Below, piece by piece: positions 35,244-43,116 of a DNA stretch of 64,000 nt. A program made the translations under genes and the position numbers. The notes below the pieces were generated by a model. It did not search any database and was not told the origin of the DNA. It saw nothing but the letters and a program-made list of their open reading frames with translations. This DNA comes from Streptomyces spectabilis (GTDB taxonomy: Bacteria; Actinomycetota; Actinomycetes; Streptomycetales; Streptomycetaceae): the NCBI RefSeq assembly GCF_008704795.1, contig NZ_CP023690.1:4226501-4290500 (forward strand). The letters run 5' to 3'. Positions within the stretch are counted from its first letter, which is position 1; every line of letters begins with the position of its first letter.

Positions 35244-38015
35244 CTACAGCAAGCCGTCCCACATCTGCTCCAGGAGCACCGACCACCAGCTCTCCGGCGA
35301 GGACAGCGCCGCCGGGTCGAGCGCGGCCAGCTGCGACTGGAAGTCGACGGTCCAGCGGCCCGCCTGCTCCTGGTTGAGGCCGTAGCGCAGCCGCCACATG
35401 CGGCCGAGCAGCGCCAGACAGCGCACGAACTCGGGCAGCCCCGTGTTCACGAACTGCGGCGGCACCGGAACTCCGCCGGGCCCGGCCTCGACCGGCACCG
35501 CGACGATGTGCGCCGTGCCGTACTGCACACAGACCGCCCGGCCGAAGTCGCTGCCCATCACCAGGTACGAACCCGCGTCCGGCGCGGGCGCCACGCCCCG
35601 CTCCTGCGCCAGCTCCGCCAGGGTCGGCACCGGCCGCCCCGGCTGGGCCTGCGCCCAGAAGAACGGGCCGAAGTCCAGGGGCAGCCCCGCCACCACGAGC
35701 GTGTGCGCCACGACGTCCGGCACGCCCTGCCGCGACACCGCCCGCTGGTCGAACCGGAAAACGCCGGGCCCGAACGCCGCCGCGAGCTCCTGCGCCACGG
35801 CCTCCGGCGGCACCGGCTGCGCGGGCGGCACCTGCGGCAGCGGCGCCCGCACCGGCGCCGGACGCGCGGGACCGTCCGCGACCTGGTGCAACTCACCCTG
35901 GTGCGCGAGCAGTTGCCGCATGCCCTGCTGACGCGACGCGTGGTCCCTGCCGTACGAAGCGATCGAGGTGATACGTGCCTGCGGCCAGGTCTCCCGGATC
36001 ATCCGCGCGCAGTACGCGCCCGGCAGCTCACACGACTCCAGCTCCGTGTGCAGCTCCAGGACCTGGTCCGGCGGCACGTTCATGCCGCGCAGCTCGTGGA
36101 AGATCTGCCACTCCGGGTGCGGCGTTCCCGGCGCGGACCGCCGGATCAGCTGCTGCTCGGACCCGTCGGCGGCGCGGTACCGCAGCACGGCCTGGTAGCC
36201 GGGGCCCACGGTGGGCTGCCCGACGGGCGGCTGCGGATAGCCGTAGGGCTGCCCCGCGCCGGGCGGCGGCATGCCGGGGCCCGGCGGAACCATGCCCGGA
36301 GCGGGCGGCGGCATGCCCGGAGCACCCGGGGCACCCGGCGGCTGCGGGGCCGCGGGCGGCAGGGGCGCACCCGGCCCGCCGACGGCCGGGCCCGCGAGCA
36401 TGGTGGCGGCGTGGTGAACGCCACCGCCGGGGGCACCCGGAGCACCGGGAGCACCAGGCGGCTGCGGAGCACCGGGCACACCCGGAGCCCCCGGAGGCTT
36501 GGGCGCCCCGCCCAGGCTCGGGTCGGCCAGCATCGTCGCGGCGTGGTGCACCCCACCGGGCGGCGTACCCGGAACACCGGGCGGACCGGGAGGCTGCGGA
36601 GCACCAGGCGCGCCGGGCGCGCCAGGCGCACCCGGAGCCGCCGGAGGCTGGACCCCGCCGCCCATGCTCGGGTCCGCCAGCATCGTCGCGGCGTGGTGCA
36701 CCCCACCGGGCGGCGTACCCGGAACACCGGGCGCGCTCGGAGCGGCAGGCGGCTGCGGCGCCCCCGGAGGCTGCGGCCCCTCGGGGCCGAGCGACGACAC
36801 GAGCTGCGTCGCCACATAGCCGCCACCGGGCGCACCGGGCGGCGGAGTCGCGCCGCCACCGACAGCGGCGCCCTCGGACGGGGCCGACGGCGCCTGCGGC
36901 CCGGGCGGCGGAGTCGCACCCGCGGGCGGAGGCGGCGTACCGGGACCGCCCACCGCCGCACCAGCCGGCGGCGGCGGAAGGTGCGGACCACTCACGGCCG
37001 CGCCCGCGGGCGGCGGCATGCCGGGCCCGCTCGGAGCCGCACCGGCGGGCGGCGGCGGCACATGGGGGCCGCTCACGGCCGCACCCGCGGGCGGCGGCGG
37101 AAGGTGCGGACCGCTCACCGCAGCGCCCGCGGGCGGCGGCGGAAGGCTCGGCCCCGGGCCCGGCGCCCCGGGCACCGGCTCGTCAAGGGCGGGCGCGACC
37201 GCCGTCTTCGGGAGCTGACTGCCGCCCGAGATCAGCGCGGTCTTCGCCTCCGGCGACACGGCGGGCGGCGCGTCCTCCTCCTCGCCGTCCAGATTCACCG
37301 GCGGCGAGAACACCGTCGCGGGCAGCGGCACCGCCACGTCGTCGTCATCGGCACCGATGTTCGTGTCCGTACCGGCCCACGGCGTCTCCGACGACGGCCC
37401 GGCGGAACCCGAGACGCCCACCGACGCCCCGGCCGACCCACCTGCGGCAGGCCACGGCGTGCCGCCACCGGCAGGAGCGGGCGCGGTGGAAGGGGCCGCG
37501 GGCACCGGCCCCGCCGACGTCACCGCGGGCTCCGGAGCCACCGGAGCAGCCGGCGCCACCGGAGCGGCCGGAACCACAGGCTCCGGCGACGCCCCGGCCT
37601 CCGCGGCCGACGACCGCCGGTCCGGAATCCCCAGCTTGTCCGCCGCCTCCTGCAACCACTCCGGCGGACTCAGCAGGAACGACGTCTGATTCAGATCCAT
37701 GCGCTCCGGGGCCGCGGGCGCCGCAGCGGGCTCCTGCGCGTCCGGCACCCCGTACTCCTCCTCGTACCGGCGGATCACCTCACCCACCGGCAGCGCGGGC
37801 CACAGCGTGGCCTCACCGCTGTCCCGGGCGATGACGAGCCGCTGGCCGCCACCGTCCGAACGGGGACCGCCCTCGCGGTCCTCCGCCCAGACCACGAAGC
37901 CCAGGTCGAACTCCCGCACCCGCACCTCCCGGTGCCCGGGCGGCGGTACGTCGCCGTTGATCCACTCCTCGGCGCGCTCCTGCGCCTGTGCGAAGGTCAC
38001 CATCTCGGAGCTCAC
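35244..38015 (-). CDS. Imm35 / nucleotide deaminase / SUKH-4 fusion protein
   Basis: Multidomain protein of 923 residues without signal peptide. Residues about 5-90 resemble the Imm35/YrhB immunity fold (FAQAQERAEEWINGD, VVWAEDREGG, RRYEEEYG). A disordered Pro/Gly/Ala linker of about 500 residues carries repeated GVHHAATMLADPS motifs. About 605-700 is a nucleic-acid/nucleotide deaminase domain (YQAVLRYRAADGSEQQLIRR; zinc motif LELHTELESCELPGAYC with catalytic Glu and paired Cys). About 735-923 is a SUKH-4 domain (GLPLDFGPFFWAQAQ, YLVMGSDFGRAVCV, PQFVNTGLPEFVRCLALLG). So toxin-type and immunity-type modules share a chain. The GTG at 38015 overlaps the upstream gene's stop by four bases; an ATG at 38003 is an alternative. 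It is coexpressed with the WHH/SUKH gene. Whether the deaminase acts on DNA, RNA or free nucleotides is unknown. Confidence 0.85.
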   Translation of the reverse strand: MSSEMVTFAQAQERAEEWINGDVPPPGHREVRVREFDLGFVVWAEDREGGPRSDGGGQRLVIARDSGEATLWPALPVGEVIRRYEEEYGVPDAQEPAAAPAAPERMDLNQTSFLLSPPEWLQEAADKLGIPDRRSSAAEAGASPEPVVPAAPVAPAAPVAPEPAVTSAGPVPAAPSTAPAPAGGGTPWPAAGGSAGASVGVSGSAGPSSETPWAGTDTNIGADDDDVAVPLPATVFSPPVNLDGEEEDAPPAVSPEAKTALISGGSQLPKTAVAPALDEPVPGAPGPGPSLPPPPAGAAVSGPHLPPPPAGAAVSGPHVPPPPAGAAPSGPGMPPPAGAAVSGPHLPPPPAGAAVGGPGTPPPPAGATPPPGPQAPSAPSEGAAVGGGATPPPGAPGGGYVATQLVSSLGPEGPQPPGAPQPPAAPSAPGVPGTPPGGVHHAATMLADPSMGGGVQPPAAPGAPGAPGAPGAPQPPGPPGVPGTPPGGVHHAATMLADPSLGGAPKPPGAPGVPGAPQPPGAPGAPGAPGGGVHHAATMLAGPAVGGPGAPLPPAAPQPPGAPGAPGMPPPAPGMVPPGPGMPPPGAGQPYGYPQPPVGQPTVGPGYQAVLRYRAADGSEQQLIRRSAPGTPHPEWQIFHELRGMNVPPDQVLELHTELESCELPGAYCARMIRETWPQARITSIASYGRDHASRQQGMRQLLAHQGELHQVADGPARPAPVRAPLPQVPPAQPVPPEAVAQELAAAFGPGVFRFDQRAVSRQGVPDVVAHTLVVAGLPLDFGPFFWAQAQPGRPVPTLAELAQERGVAPAPDAGSYLVMGSDFGRAVCVQYGTAHIVAVPVEAGPGGVPVPPQFVNTGLPEFVRCLALLGRMWRLRYGLNQEQAGRWTVDFQSQLAALDPAALSSPESWWSVLLEQMWDGLL
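36397..36735. repeat. Three coding repeats for the GVHHAATMLA motif
   Basis: Inside the linker of the deaminase/SUKH-4 gene, GCGGCGTGGTG[A/C]ACGCCACC-type blocks recur near 36405, 36537 and 36690, encoding GVHHAATMLA followed by DP or GP. A degenerate fourth (GGYVATQLVSSLG) lies near 36805. The last two DNA copies share about 50 bp almost exactly (GGGTCNGCCAGCATCGTCGC onward). The intervening spacers encode Pro/Gly/Ala collagen-like sequence. Confidence 0.85.
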
Positions 38016-39001
38016 TCCCCCACCGGGACGGCGCGCGCGAAGCCGCCGTCCACCATCAGGTTCGCCACGGTCTCCAGCTCGGGCGGACTGCCCGCGAGCC
38101 GGGACAGGAACGCGTCGAAGTCGTCACCGCACGGCAGCAGCAGCCGCTGCACCCGCTCCGCGGGCGCCCACGACGGATCCACGTCCCGCGCGTCGTCGTA
38201 CGCGCAGAACCACACCGAGCCGATCCGGTCGCCCTTCACCTTCACCGCGAGCAGACCGCCCTGCACGAAGCCGACCCCCAGAAAGTCCTTGGTCAGATGG
38301 TCGCGCAGACACTTGTTGACGTACACCAGGTCGTTCACGGCCGCCTCGTCGCGGACCGTGAAGAACGGCTGGTCGATCAGCAGACCCAGCTCCGCGTCGA
38401 GCGCCGTACCGACCGGAGCACAGCCGCCCGCCGCCTTCAAGAACGCGCGGTACGCACCCGGCAGGCGATAGCCCAGATCCTCCTCGACCCCCGTGACCTG
38501 GCCCTCCGTGACGGCAAGGGCCGCCTTCGGCAGCGCCAGATGCGCCGGCCGCGTCTCCTGCAGCGGCCGCGTACCCCGCTTGTGGTGGTCCACGGCCGAC
38601 GTGGCGATGCCGCCGTGATGCCGCAGCAACGCCTTCACCTCCACCGGGACCAGCTCAAGCCGGCGACCGCCCGGCGCGTGGTGCCACGTCCAGCCGTGCG
38701 GCGTCGCCACCGCCGGAATCGTGTCCCACAGCTCGTGGCCCGACGCCGCGAGCGCCGCGTTCGCCGACACGTAGTCCGTGAGGCGCAGCTCGTCCACACC
38801 GAAGCCCTCCGGCGGCTCCGCGATCTCCGCGGCGGCACGCGCGTACGGCGAGAAGTCCGGGTAGCCGTCACCGTCCACCCGCACCCCCCTGGGATGGCGC
38901 GCGGCGCGGACCGGGTCCGGGAAGTGCACGACCTGCCCGGCGTAGGCCGCGTTCGGCGGCGCGGCCTGCTGCCCGAGCCGACCTGGCCGACCTGTCGTCA
39001 T
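38012..39001 (-). CDS. WHH-type nuclease / SUKH (SMI1-KNR4) fusion protein
   Basis: Cytoplasmic 329-residue protein joining two modules of polymorphic toxin systems. Residues about 25-135 match the WHH branch of HNH/EndoVII nucleases: PRGVRVDGDGYPDFSPYA, HELWDTIPAVATPHG, then WTWHHAPGGRRLELVPVEV and LLRHHGG, the canonical W-HH...LVP...H-GG pattern of metal-binding histidines. Residues about 155-320 are a SUKH/SMI1-KNR4 domain (AVTEGQVTGVEEDLGYRLPG, AYRAFLKAAGGCAPVG, CGDDFDAFLSRLA). The toxin-type N-terminal export or delivery modules are missing. GTG/ATG choice: the first codon at 39001 gives MTTGRPGRLG. It heads the operon whose second gene is the deaminase/SUKH-4 fusion, and it diverges from the YwqJ deaminase gene. 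Confidence 0.85.
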   Translation of the reverse strand: MTTGRPGRLGQQAAPPNAAYAGQVVHFPDPVRAARHPRGVRVDGDGYPDFSPYARAAAEIAEPPEGFGVDELRLTDYVSANAALAASGHELWDTIPAVATPHGWTWHHAPGGRRLELVPVEVKALLRHHGGIATSAVDHHKRGTRPLQETRPAHLALPKAALAVTEGQVTGVEEDLGYRLPGAYRAFLKAAGGCAPVGTALDAELGLLIDQPFFTVRDEAAVNDLVYVNKCLRDHLTKDFLGVGFVQGGLLAVKVKGDRIGSVWFCAYDDARDVDPSWAPAERVQRLLLPCGDDFDAFLSRLAGSPPELETVANLMVDGGFARAVPVGE

Positions 39002-39248
39002 GGCGGTTGCCCTCCTGCGGCACTGTCGAGGTTCACGGATGGCGACAGCCTATGCGGAAGGACGACACGGGTCATCGGGCCTCCACAACCGTGACCACCC
39101 GCCACGGGACCGTCACCCAGAGACGAAACCCGGTCGTGTCGCACCGACCCAGCTTCCGCACCAGGCGCCCCATTTGGCAGTCTGTTCCCGCAACGCGGGG
39201 GCGTGGCACCAGCGGCCGACGCCGCGGGCACGGGGAGGGAAACACCAC
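39002..39248. promoter_or_regulatory. Divergent promoter region of the toxin/immunity island
   Basis: 247 bases drive the WHH/SUKH operon leftward and the YwqJ/SUKH-3 pair rightward. Imperfect symmetry is seen around CCGTGACCACC (39088-39098) and GACCGTCACCC (39107-39117), a possible shared operator. No regulator gene is adjacent, so coordination of the two arms is inferred from layout alone. Confidence 0.5.
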
Positions 39249-39944
39249 ATGCACACGGCACAAACCAGCATGTCACGGACCACCGACACATCCACGGAAA
39301 GCGCCGGAACCGTTCACTCCACGACCACAGCAACGACCACGGCGACCACCCGGGGCACCACCGGAACCACCGGAACCACCGGCACCACCAGCGCCCATGG
39401 GACTCACGGAACCCACAGCACCCACAGCCCCCCGGGCACCACAGCGGCCACCGCACCCGCCGCACCCGGCGGCGACCCCCGCGTCGGCTGGAGCAGCGTG
39501 CCCGCCGACGCACCCATCCTGCTCCAGCGCCGCGACGGCATCCTGCCCACCGTCGCCGCCGCGCTCTCCGTCCGCGGCACCACCCTCACCGCCACCCCCA
39601 AGCGCGGCGAAGAACCACCCGAACTCCACCCCCTCGTCCAGGACTTCCTCGACGCCCTCCCCAGCGGCCAGCGCGAACGCTTCACCGGCCGCTGCGCCGA
39701 AGCCCTGCTCGTCTCCCGGCACCTCACCACCGCCGACGCCAGCCGCTCCAAACGCGCCCGCCGCAAACCCATGACCAACGGCGAGGCCCGCAAAGCCCTC
39801 AAGCACTCCAAACTCACCACCCGCCGCATCCGCGAGGACGGCGACCCCCTGCACGGCGCCTTCGCCCGGCCCTGCCGCTCCTGCACCGCCCTCACCGACC
39901 ACTTCGGCGTCCGCGTCGTGGACCCCACGGCGGCCGACGGCTGA
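39249..39944 (+). CDS. YwqJ-type deaminase toxin-domain protein
   Basis: 231-residue protein with no signal peptide. The first 65 residues are Thr/His/Gly/Ser low complexity (TTTATTTATTRGTTGTTGTT). The rest matches YwqJ-like deaminases of bacterial toxin systems. VGWSSVPADAPILLQRRDGI opens the domain; FTGRCAEALLVSRHL (about residue 147) carries the [H/C]-A-E catalytic motif, here Cys-Ala-Glu; FARPCRSCTALTDHFGVRVV (about 209) carries the PC-x2-C zinc motif. The ATG at 39249 has GGGAGGG about ten bases upstream. The next gene, 52 bases on, encodes a SUKH-3 protein, the usual immunity partner. Substrate (DNA, RNA or nucleotide) unknown. Confidence 0.87.
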   Translation: MHTAQTSMSRTTDTSTESAGTVHSTTTATTTATTRGTTGTTGTTGTTSAHGTHGTHSTHSPPGTTAATAPAAPGGDPRVGWSSVPADAPILLQRRDGILPTVAAALSVRGTTLTATPKRGEEPPELHPLVQDFLDALPSGQRERFTGRCAEALLVSRHLTTADASRSKRARRKPMTNGEARKALKHSKLTTRRIREDGDPLHGAFARPCRSCTALTDHFGVRVVDPTAADG

Positions 39945-39996
39945 CACCCCCGCCCGCCGTCCCCATCCGCACCGCACCACGAGGGCTCACGCAACC

Positions 39997-40488
39997 ATGC
40001 ACACCGACCACTCCACCCGCTTCCCCGTGCCCGTCGACGCCGCCCTGCGCACCGCGGGCTGGCGACCGGGCCGCTGGGACATCAAACAGGCCGAGATCTG
40101 GGCCGACGTCCTGCGCCGCCACACCTCACCCGCCGGACACCGGCACGCCGTCTTCCCCGCCGCCGTCGAAGCCTGGGCCGAATTCGGCGGCCTGCACATC
40201 ACCCCGCAGGGCCCCGGCCGCCAGATAGCCCCCGCCACCCTGCACCTCGACCCGATGTACGGCCTCCACCTGGCCCGCACCCTCGGCGACCTCGGACGCG
40301 CCCTCGGCACCCAGGTCACCCCCATCGGCGAGGAGACCGACACCCAGGCCCTGCTCGCCATCGACGCCCGCGGCCGCGTCTACAGCCTCGACCACACCGG
40401 CGACTGGTACCTGGGACAGCACATCGACCAGGCCCTCACCACACTCATCGCCGGCACCCGGCCCGTACGCCTCACCGCCGGAGCGTAG
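39997..40488 (+). CDS. SUKH-3 family immunity protein
   Basis: 163-residue protein matching SUKH-3: RFPVPVDAALRTAGWRPGRW, then VFPAAVEAWAEFGGLHITPQ, PATLHLDPMYGLHLARTLGD and GRVYSLDHTGDWYLGQHIDQ. SUKH proteins neutralise deaminase and nuclease toxins by direct binding. It lies 52 bases after the YwqJ-type deaminase gene on the same strand, so it is its probable antidote. The ATG at 39997 has GAGGG about 12 bases upstream. Its stop lies 49 bases from the convergent histidine-kinase gene. Confidence 0.9.
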   Translation: MHTDHSTRFPVPVDAALRTAGWRPGRWDIKQAEIWADVLRRHTSPAGHRHAVFPAAVEAWAEFGGLHITPQGPGRQIAPATLHLDPMYGLHLARTLGDLGRALGTQVTPIGEETDTQALLAIDARGRVYSLDHTGDWYLGQHIDQALTTLIAGTRPVRLTAGA

Positions 40489-40537
40489 GCGCCTCGCTGG
40501 ACCTCACCGCCCCGCGCCGTCCGGCGGCCGACGCCGA

Positions 40538-41869
40538 TCAGGCCCCGGCCGCCCCCGCCGGAAGCACCGCCGACACCCGGAAACCACCCGCGTCCGTCGG
40601 CCCCGACACGAACACCCCGCCCAGGGCCGTCACCCGCTCCTTCATCCCCACCAGACCATTGCCACCACTCGGCAGCCGCGCGTCCGCCGGAGCCGTCTCC
40701 GGCGGCGGACCGTTCTCCACCTGCATCGCGATCTCCGCACTGCGATGCGCCAGACGCACATACGCCTTCGCCCCCGCCGCGTGCTTGAAGACGTTCGTCA
40801 ACGCCTCCTGCACCACCCGGTACGCCGTCTCCTCCACATCCGCCGCGTACGACCGCGACTCCCCCTCCACGGACATGTCCACCACCATGCCCGCCGCCCG
40901 CGACTGGTCCACCAGCTCGTCCAGCTCCGCCAGACACGGGCCCTCCACCGCCTCCGCGGCCTCCTCGCCCCCCGCACGCGACGCCGCCTGCGCCGCGGCC
41001 GCCGCCACGGCCGCCAGCGGCACCGGCGCCGGAGCGGGCTTCGGCGGCGCCTCACCCGCCCGCAACACCCCCAGCATCTCCCGCAGCTCCGTCAGCGCCT
41101 GCCGGCCCATGTCACCCACCAGCGCCGCGTTCTTCACCGCCTTCTCCGGATCCTTCCGCGCCACCGCCTGCAACGCCGCCGCGTGCACCACCATCAGACT
41201 CACCCGGTGCGCCACCACGTCGTGCATGTCCCGGGCGATCCGCGTGCGCTCCTCGTTCCGCGCCCACTCCGCCCGCTCCTCCGCCCGCTCCGCGAGCAGC
41301 TGCAGCTCCCGCTCCAGGCTGTCCGCCCGCTCCCGCAACGACTCCATGAGGCGACGCCGCGCACCCACGTACAGACCGAGCAGCAACGGCGGCGCCGTCA
41401 CCCCCAGCGACGTACTGATCGCGATGAACGGGATGACCCCCTCACCGATCCTCAGATCCCCGCTCGCTATGTCCTGATTGGCCCGCACCATCGTCACGAT
41501 CAGCGTGCCCACGAGCGACATGCCCGCAAGCGCCCCGATGATCCGGCGCGGCAGCTCCGACGCCGCCAGCGTGTACAGACCCACGATCGTCATCAGGACG
41601 CCCATCTGCGCCGGCGTGATCGCCACCGCGATCAGCACCACCGCGATCGGCCACCGGCGGCGCAACACCAAGGTCGCGCCCGCGAGCACCCCGAAGACCA
41701 CACCCACCGCGAGCGGCAGCCCCGCGTCCCGCGCGAACTCCACACCCTCCGCACCGCACTCGGCCGCCGACACGACGCCGAGCCCGACATCGAGCACGGC
41801 ACTGCGCCGCCGCTCCCACCACCACGGCCCTGTCCTGGCCGCGGCCCCGCTGTCCCCCGTCGTGGTCAT
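40538..41869 (-). CDS. NarL-type sensor histidine kinase, orphan
   Basis: Membrane sensor kinase of 443 residues. About five membrane segments (roughly 25-185; VGVVFGVLAGATLVL, VVLIAVAITPAQMGVL) precede a coiled region. The HisKA_3 dimerisation box follows, ARNEERTRIARDMHDVVAHRV, with the phosphorylated His near residue 217. An Ala/Pro insertion (about 275-300, PAPVPLAAVAAAAAQAA) separates it from the ATPase, whose N-box VVQEALTNVFKHA and G-box GGNGLVGMKERV are intact. No response regulator gene adjoins, which is unusual for this class; a LuxR-type orphan regulator lies 16 kb away. Signal unknown. Confidence 0.9.
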   Translation of the reverse strand: MTTTGDSGAAARTGPWWWERRRSAVLDVGLGVVSAAECGAEGVEFARDAGLPLAVGVVFGVLAGATLVLRRRWPIAVVLIAVAITPAQMGVLMTIVGLYTLAASELPRRIIGALAGMSLVGTLIVTMVRANQDIASGDLRIGEGVIPFIAISTSLGVTAPPLLLGLYVGARRRLMESLRERADSLERELQLLAERAEERAEWARNEERTRIARDMHDVVAHRVSLMVVHAAALQAVARKDPEKAVKNAALVGDMGRQALTELREMLGVLRAGEAPPKPAPAPVPLAAVAAAAAQAASRAGGEEAAEAVEGPCLAELDELVDQSRAAGMVVDMSVEGESRSYAADVEETAYRVVQEALTNVFKHAAGAKAYVRLAHRSAEIAMQVENGPPPETAPADARLPSGGNGLVGMKERVTALGGVFVSGPTDAGGFRVSAVLPAGAAGA

Positions 41870-42046
41870 GCCTTCCAGCCTACGGGCGCCGACGCCCGGT
41901 TTTCCGGTGAGTTTCCGGCACGCGATCGCCCCGCGGCCCTACCCGCGCGGCCCTCGGACGACCCCCGAACCGCCAGGTAACCCTCGAACAGTTGAACCGC
42001 CCAGATTTTCGACCCGGAACCCAAAATTCCGAACGAGGCTCGCCGC

Positions 42047-42907
42047 ATGACCGAGATCACCGACTTCGCGTCCCTGCGCCACCGGGCCATCACGCTGCGC
42101 CGCGCGGGCCTGAGCCTCCGGCAGATCGCCGACGCCCTCCAGGTCCGCAGCAAGGACCTCCTCCAGCGCCTCGTCGAGGGCGAACCCGCACCGGAGTGGA
42201 CCAAGCGCCCCCGGGCCAAGGACGACCTCCGCGAACGCGCCCGCGAGCTGCGCCTCAAGGGCTGGACGTACAACCAGATCCAGGCAGAGCTGGGCTGCTC
42301 GAAGAGTTCCGTCTCACTGTGGGTACGAGACCTGCCGAAGCCGGAGCGCCCGGACCCGTCGGAACAGGCGAAGCTGGCCGCGCGGAAGCGCTGGGAGCAC
42401 GAGTTGGCAGTGAGGGACGAGGAGCGGCGGCGGACCAAGGCCGTCTGGACCGCAGAAGTCGGCAGCCTGTCCGATCGGGAGGCGTTCCTGGCAGGCGTCG
42501 TTCTTTACTGGGCCGAGGGCACCAAGGACAAGGCGTACAGCCGCCGCGAGAGGCTGGCGTTCATCAACAGCGACCCGAACGTGATCGCGTTCTACTTGCA
42601 CTGGCTCGACCTTCAGGGCGTGGAGCGCGAGCGCCTGCGCCTCCGGGTGAGCATCCACGAATCAGCGGACGTGGCCGAAGCCGAAGCGTTCTGGGCCGAC
42701 TTGGTGGGCATGGAGGCTTCCACACTCCAGAAGACGACGATCAAGAAGCACAACCCCAGGACGGTCCGGAAGAACACCTCCGAAGCCTATCGAGGCTGCC
42801 TCGCCATCTACGTCCTCAAGAGCGCCGAGCTGTACCGTCGCATGGAAGGCGCTTGGTACGGCATAGTGTTGTCCGCGCGCGAAGCCGATCAGCAGAATCG
42901 GACATAG
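42047..42907 (+). CDS. HTH protein, possibly LAGLIDADG-like, next to tRNA-Gln
   Basis: 286-residue protein I do not firmly recognise. Two helix-turn-helix units open it: ITLRRAGLSLRQIADALQVR and ARELRLKGWTYNQIQAELGC followed by SKSSVSLWVRDL, the second resembling resolvase-type DNA-binding helices. The C-terminal 150 residues (FLAGVVLYWAEGTKDKAYSR, LAFINSDPNVIAFYLHWL, EAFWADLVGMEASTLQKTTI) recall single-chain LAGLIDADG-like folds seen in some archaeal and bacterial proteins, with a GxYWAEGxK motif in place of the classic one. That is inference. It ends 11 bases before a tRNA gene, a common mobile-element landing site, but no integrase is visible. Its codon use is slightly less GC-rich than that of its neighbours. 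Confidence 0.7.
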   Translation: MTEITDFASLRHRAITLRRAGLSLRQIADALQVRSKDLLQRLVEGEPAPEWTKRPRAKDDLRERARELRLKGWTYNQIQAELGCSKSSVSLWVRDLPKPERPDPSEQAKLAARKRWEHELAVRDEERRRTKAVWTAEVGSLSDREAFLAGVVLYWAEGTKDKAYSRRERLAFINSDPNVIAFYLHWLDLQGVERERLRLRVSIHESADVAEAEAFWADLVGMEASTLQKTTIKKHNPRTVRKNTSEAYRGCLAIYVLKSAELYRRMEGAWYGIVLSAREADQQNRT

Positions 42908-42918
42908 CGGACGAACCA

Positions 42919-42989
42919 TCCCGGGTCGTCTAATGGCAGGACAAATGGTTTTGGTCCATTGAATGAGGGTTCGATTCCTTCCCCGGGAG
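42919..42989 (+). tRNA. tRNA-Gln (anticodon UUG)
   Basis: 71-nt cloverleaf: acceptor TCCCGGG pairs with CCCGGGA, D-arm GTC..GAC with AATGGCAG, anticodon stem AATGG/CCATT around TTTTGGT (anticodon TTG, reading CAA), and T-loop GGGTTCGATTCC. The discriminator base is G and CCA is not encoded. It lies between the HTH gene and glmU. Confidence 0.95.
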
Positions 42990-43116
42990 CTCAGATACAT
43001 CGCCTAGGTTCGGGTCCTGACCGCAAGGTCGGGACCCGCCCCCATTTCCGCCCCCTTACGCCCCGGTATCCTGCGGATGTCCGAACCCCACGCATCCGAA
43101 GCCGAAGGGCACCCCC

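Noticed and set aside
36397..37200. CRISPR-like repeats
   Set aside because: Repeats are in-frame Pro/Gly/Ala linker codons of the deaminase gene; spacing irregular and no unique spacers.
42047..42989. Integrative element at tRNA-Gln
   Set aside because: No integrase, excisionase or repeated tRNA 3' end is visible; glmU follows directly.
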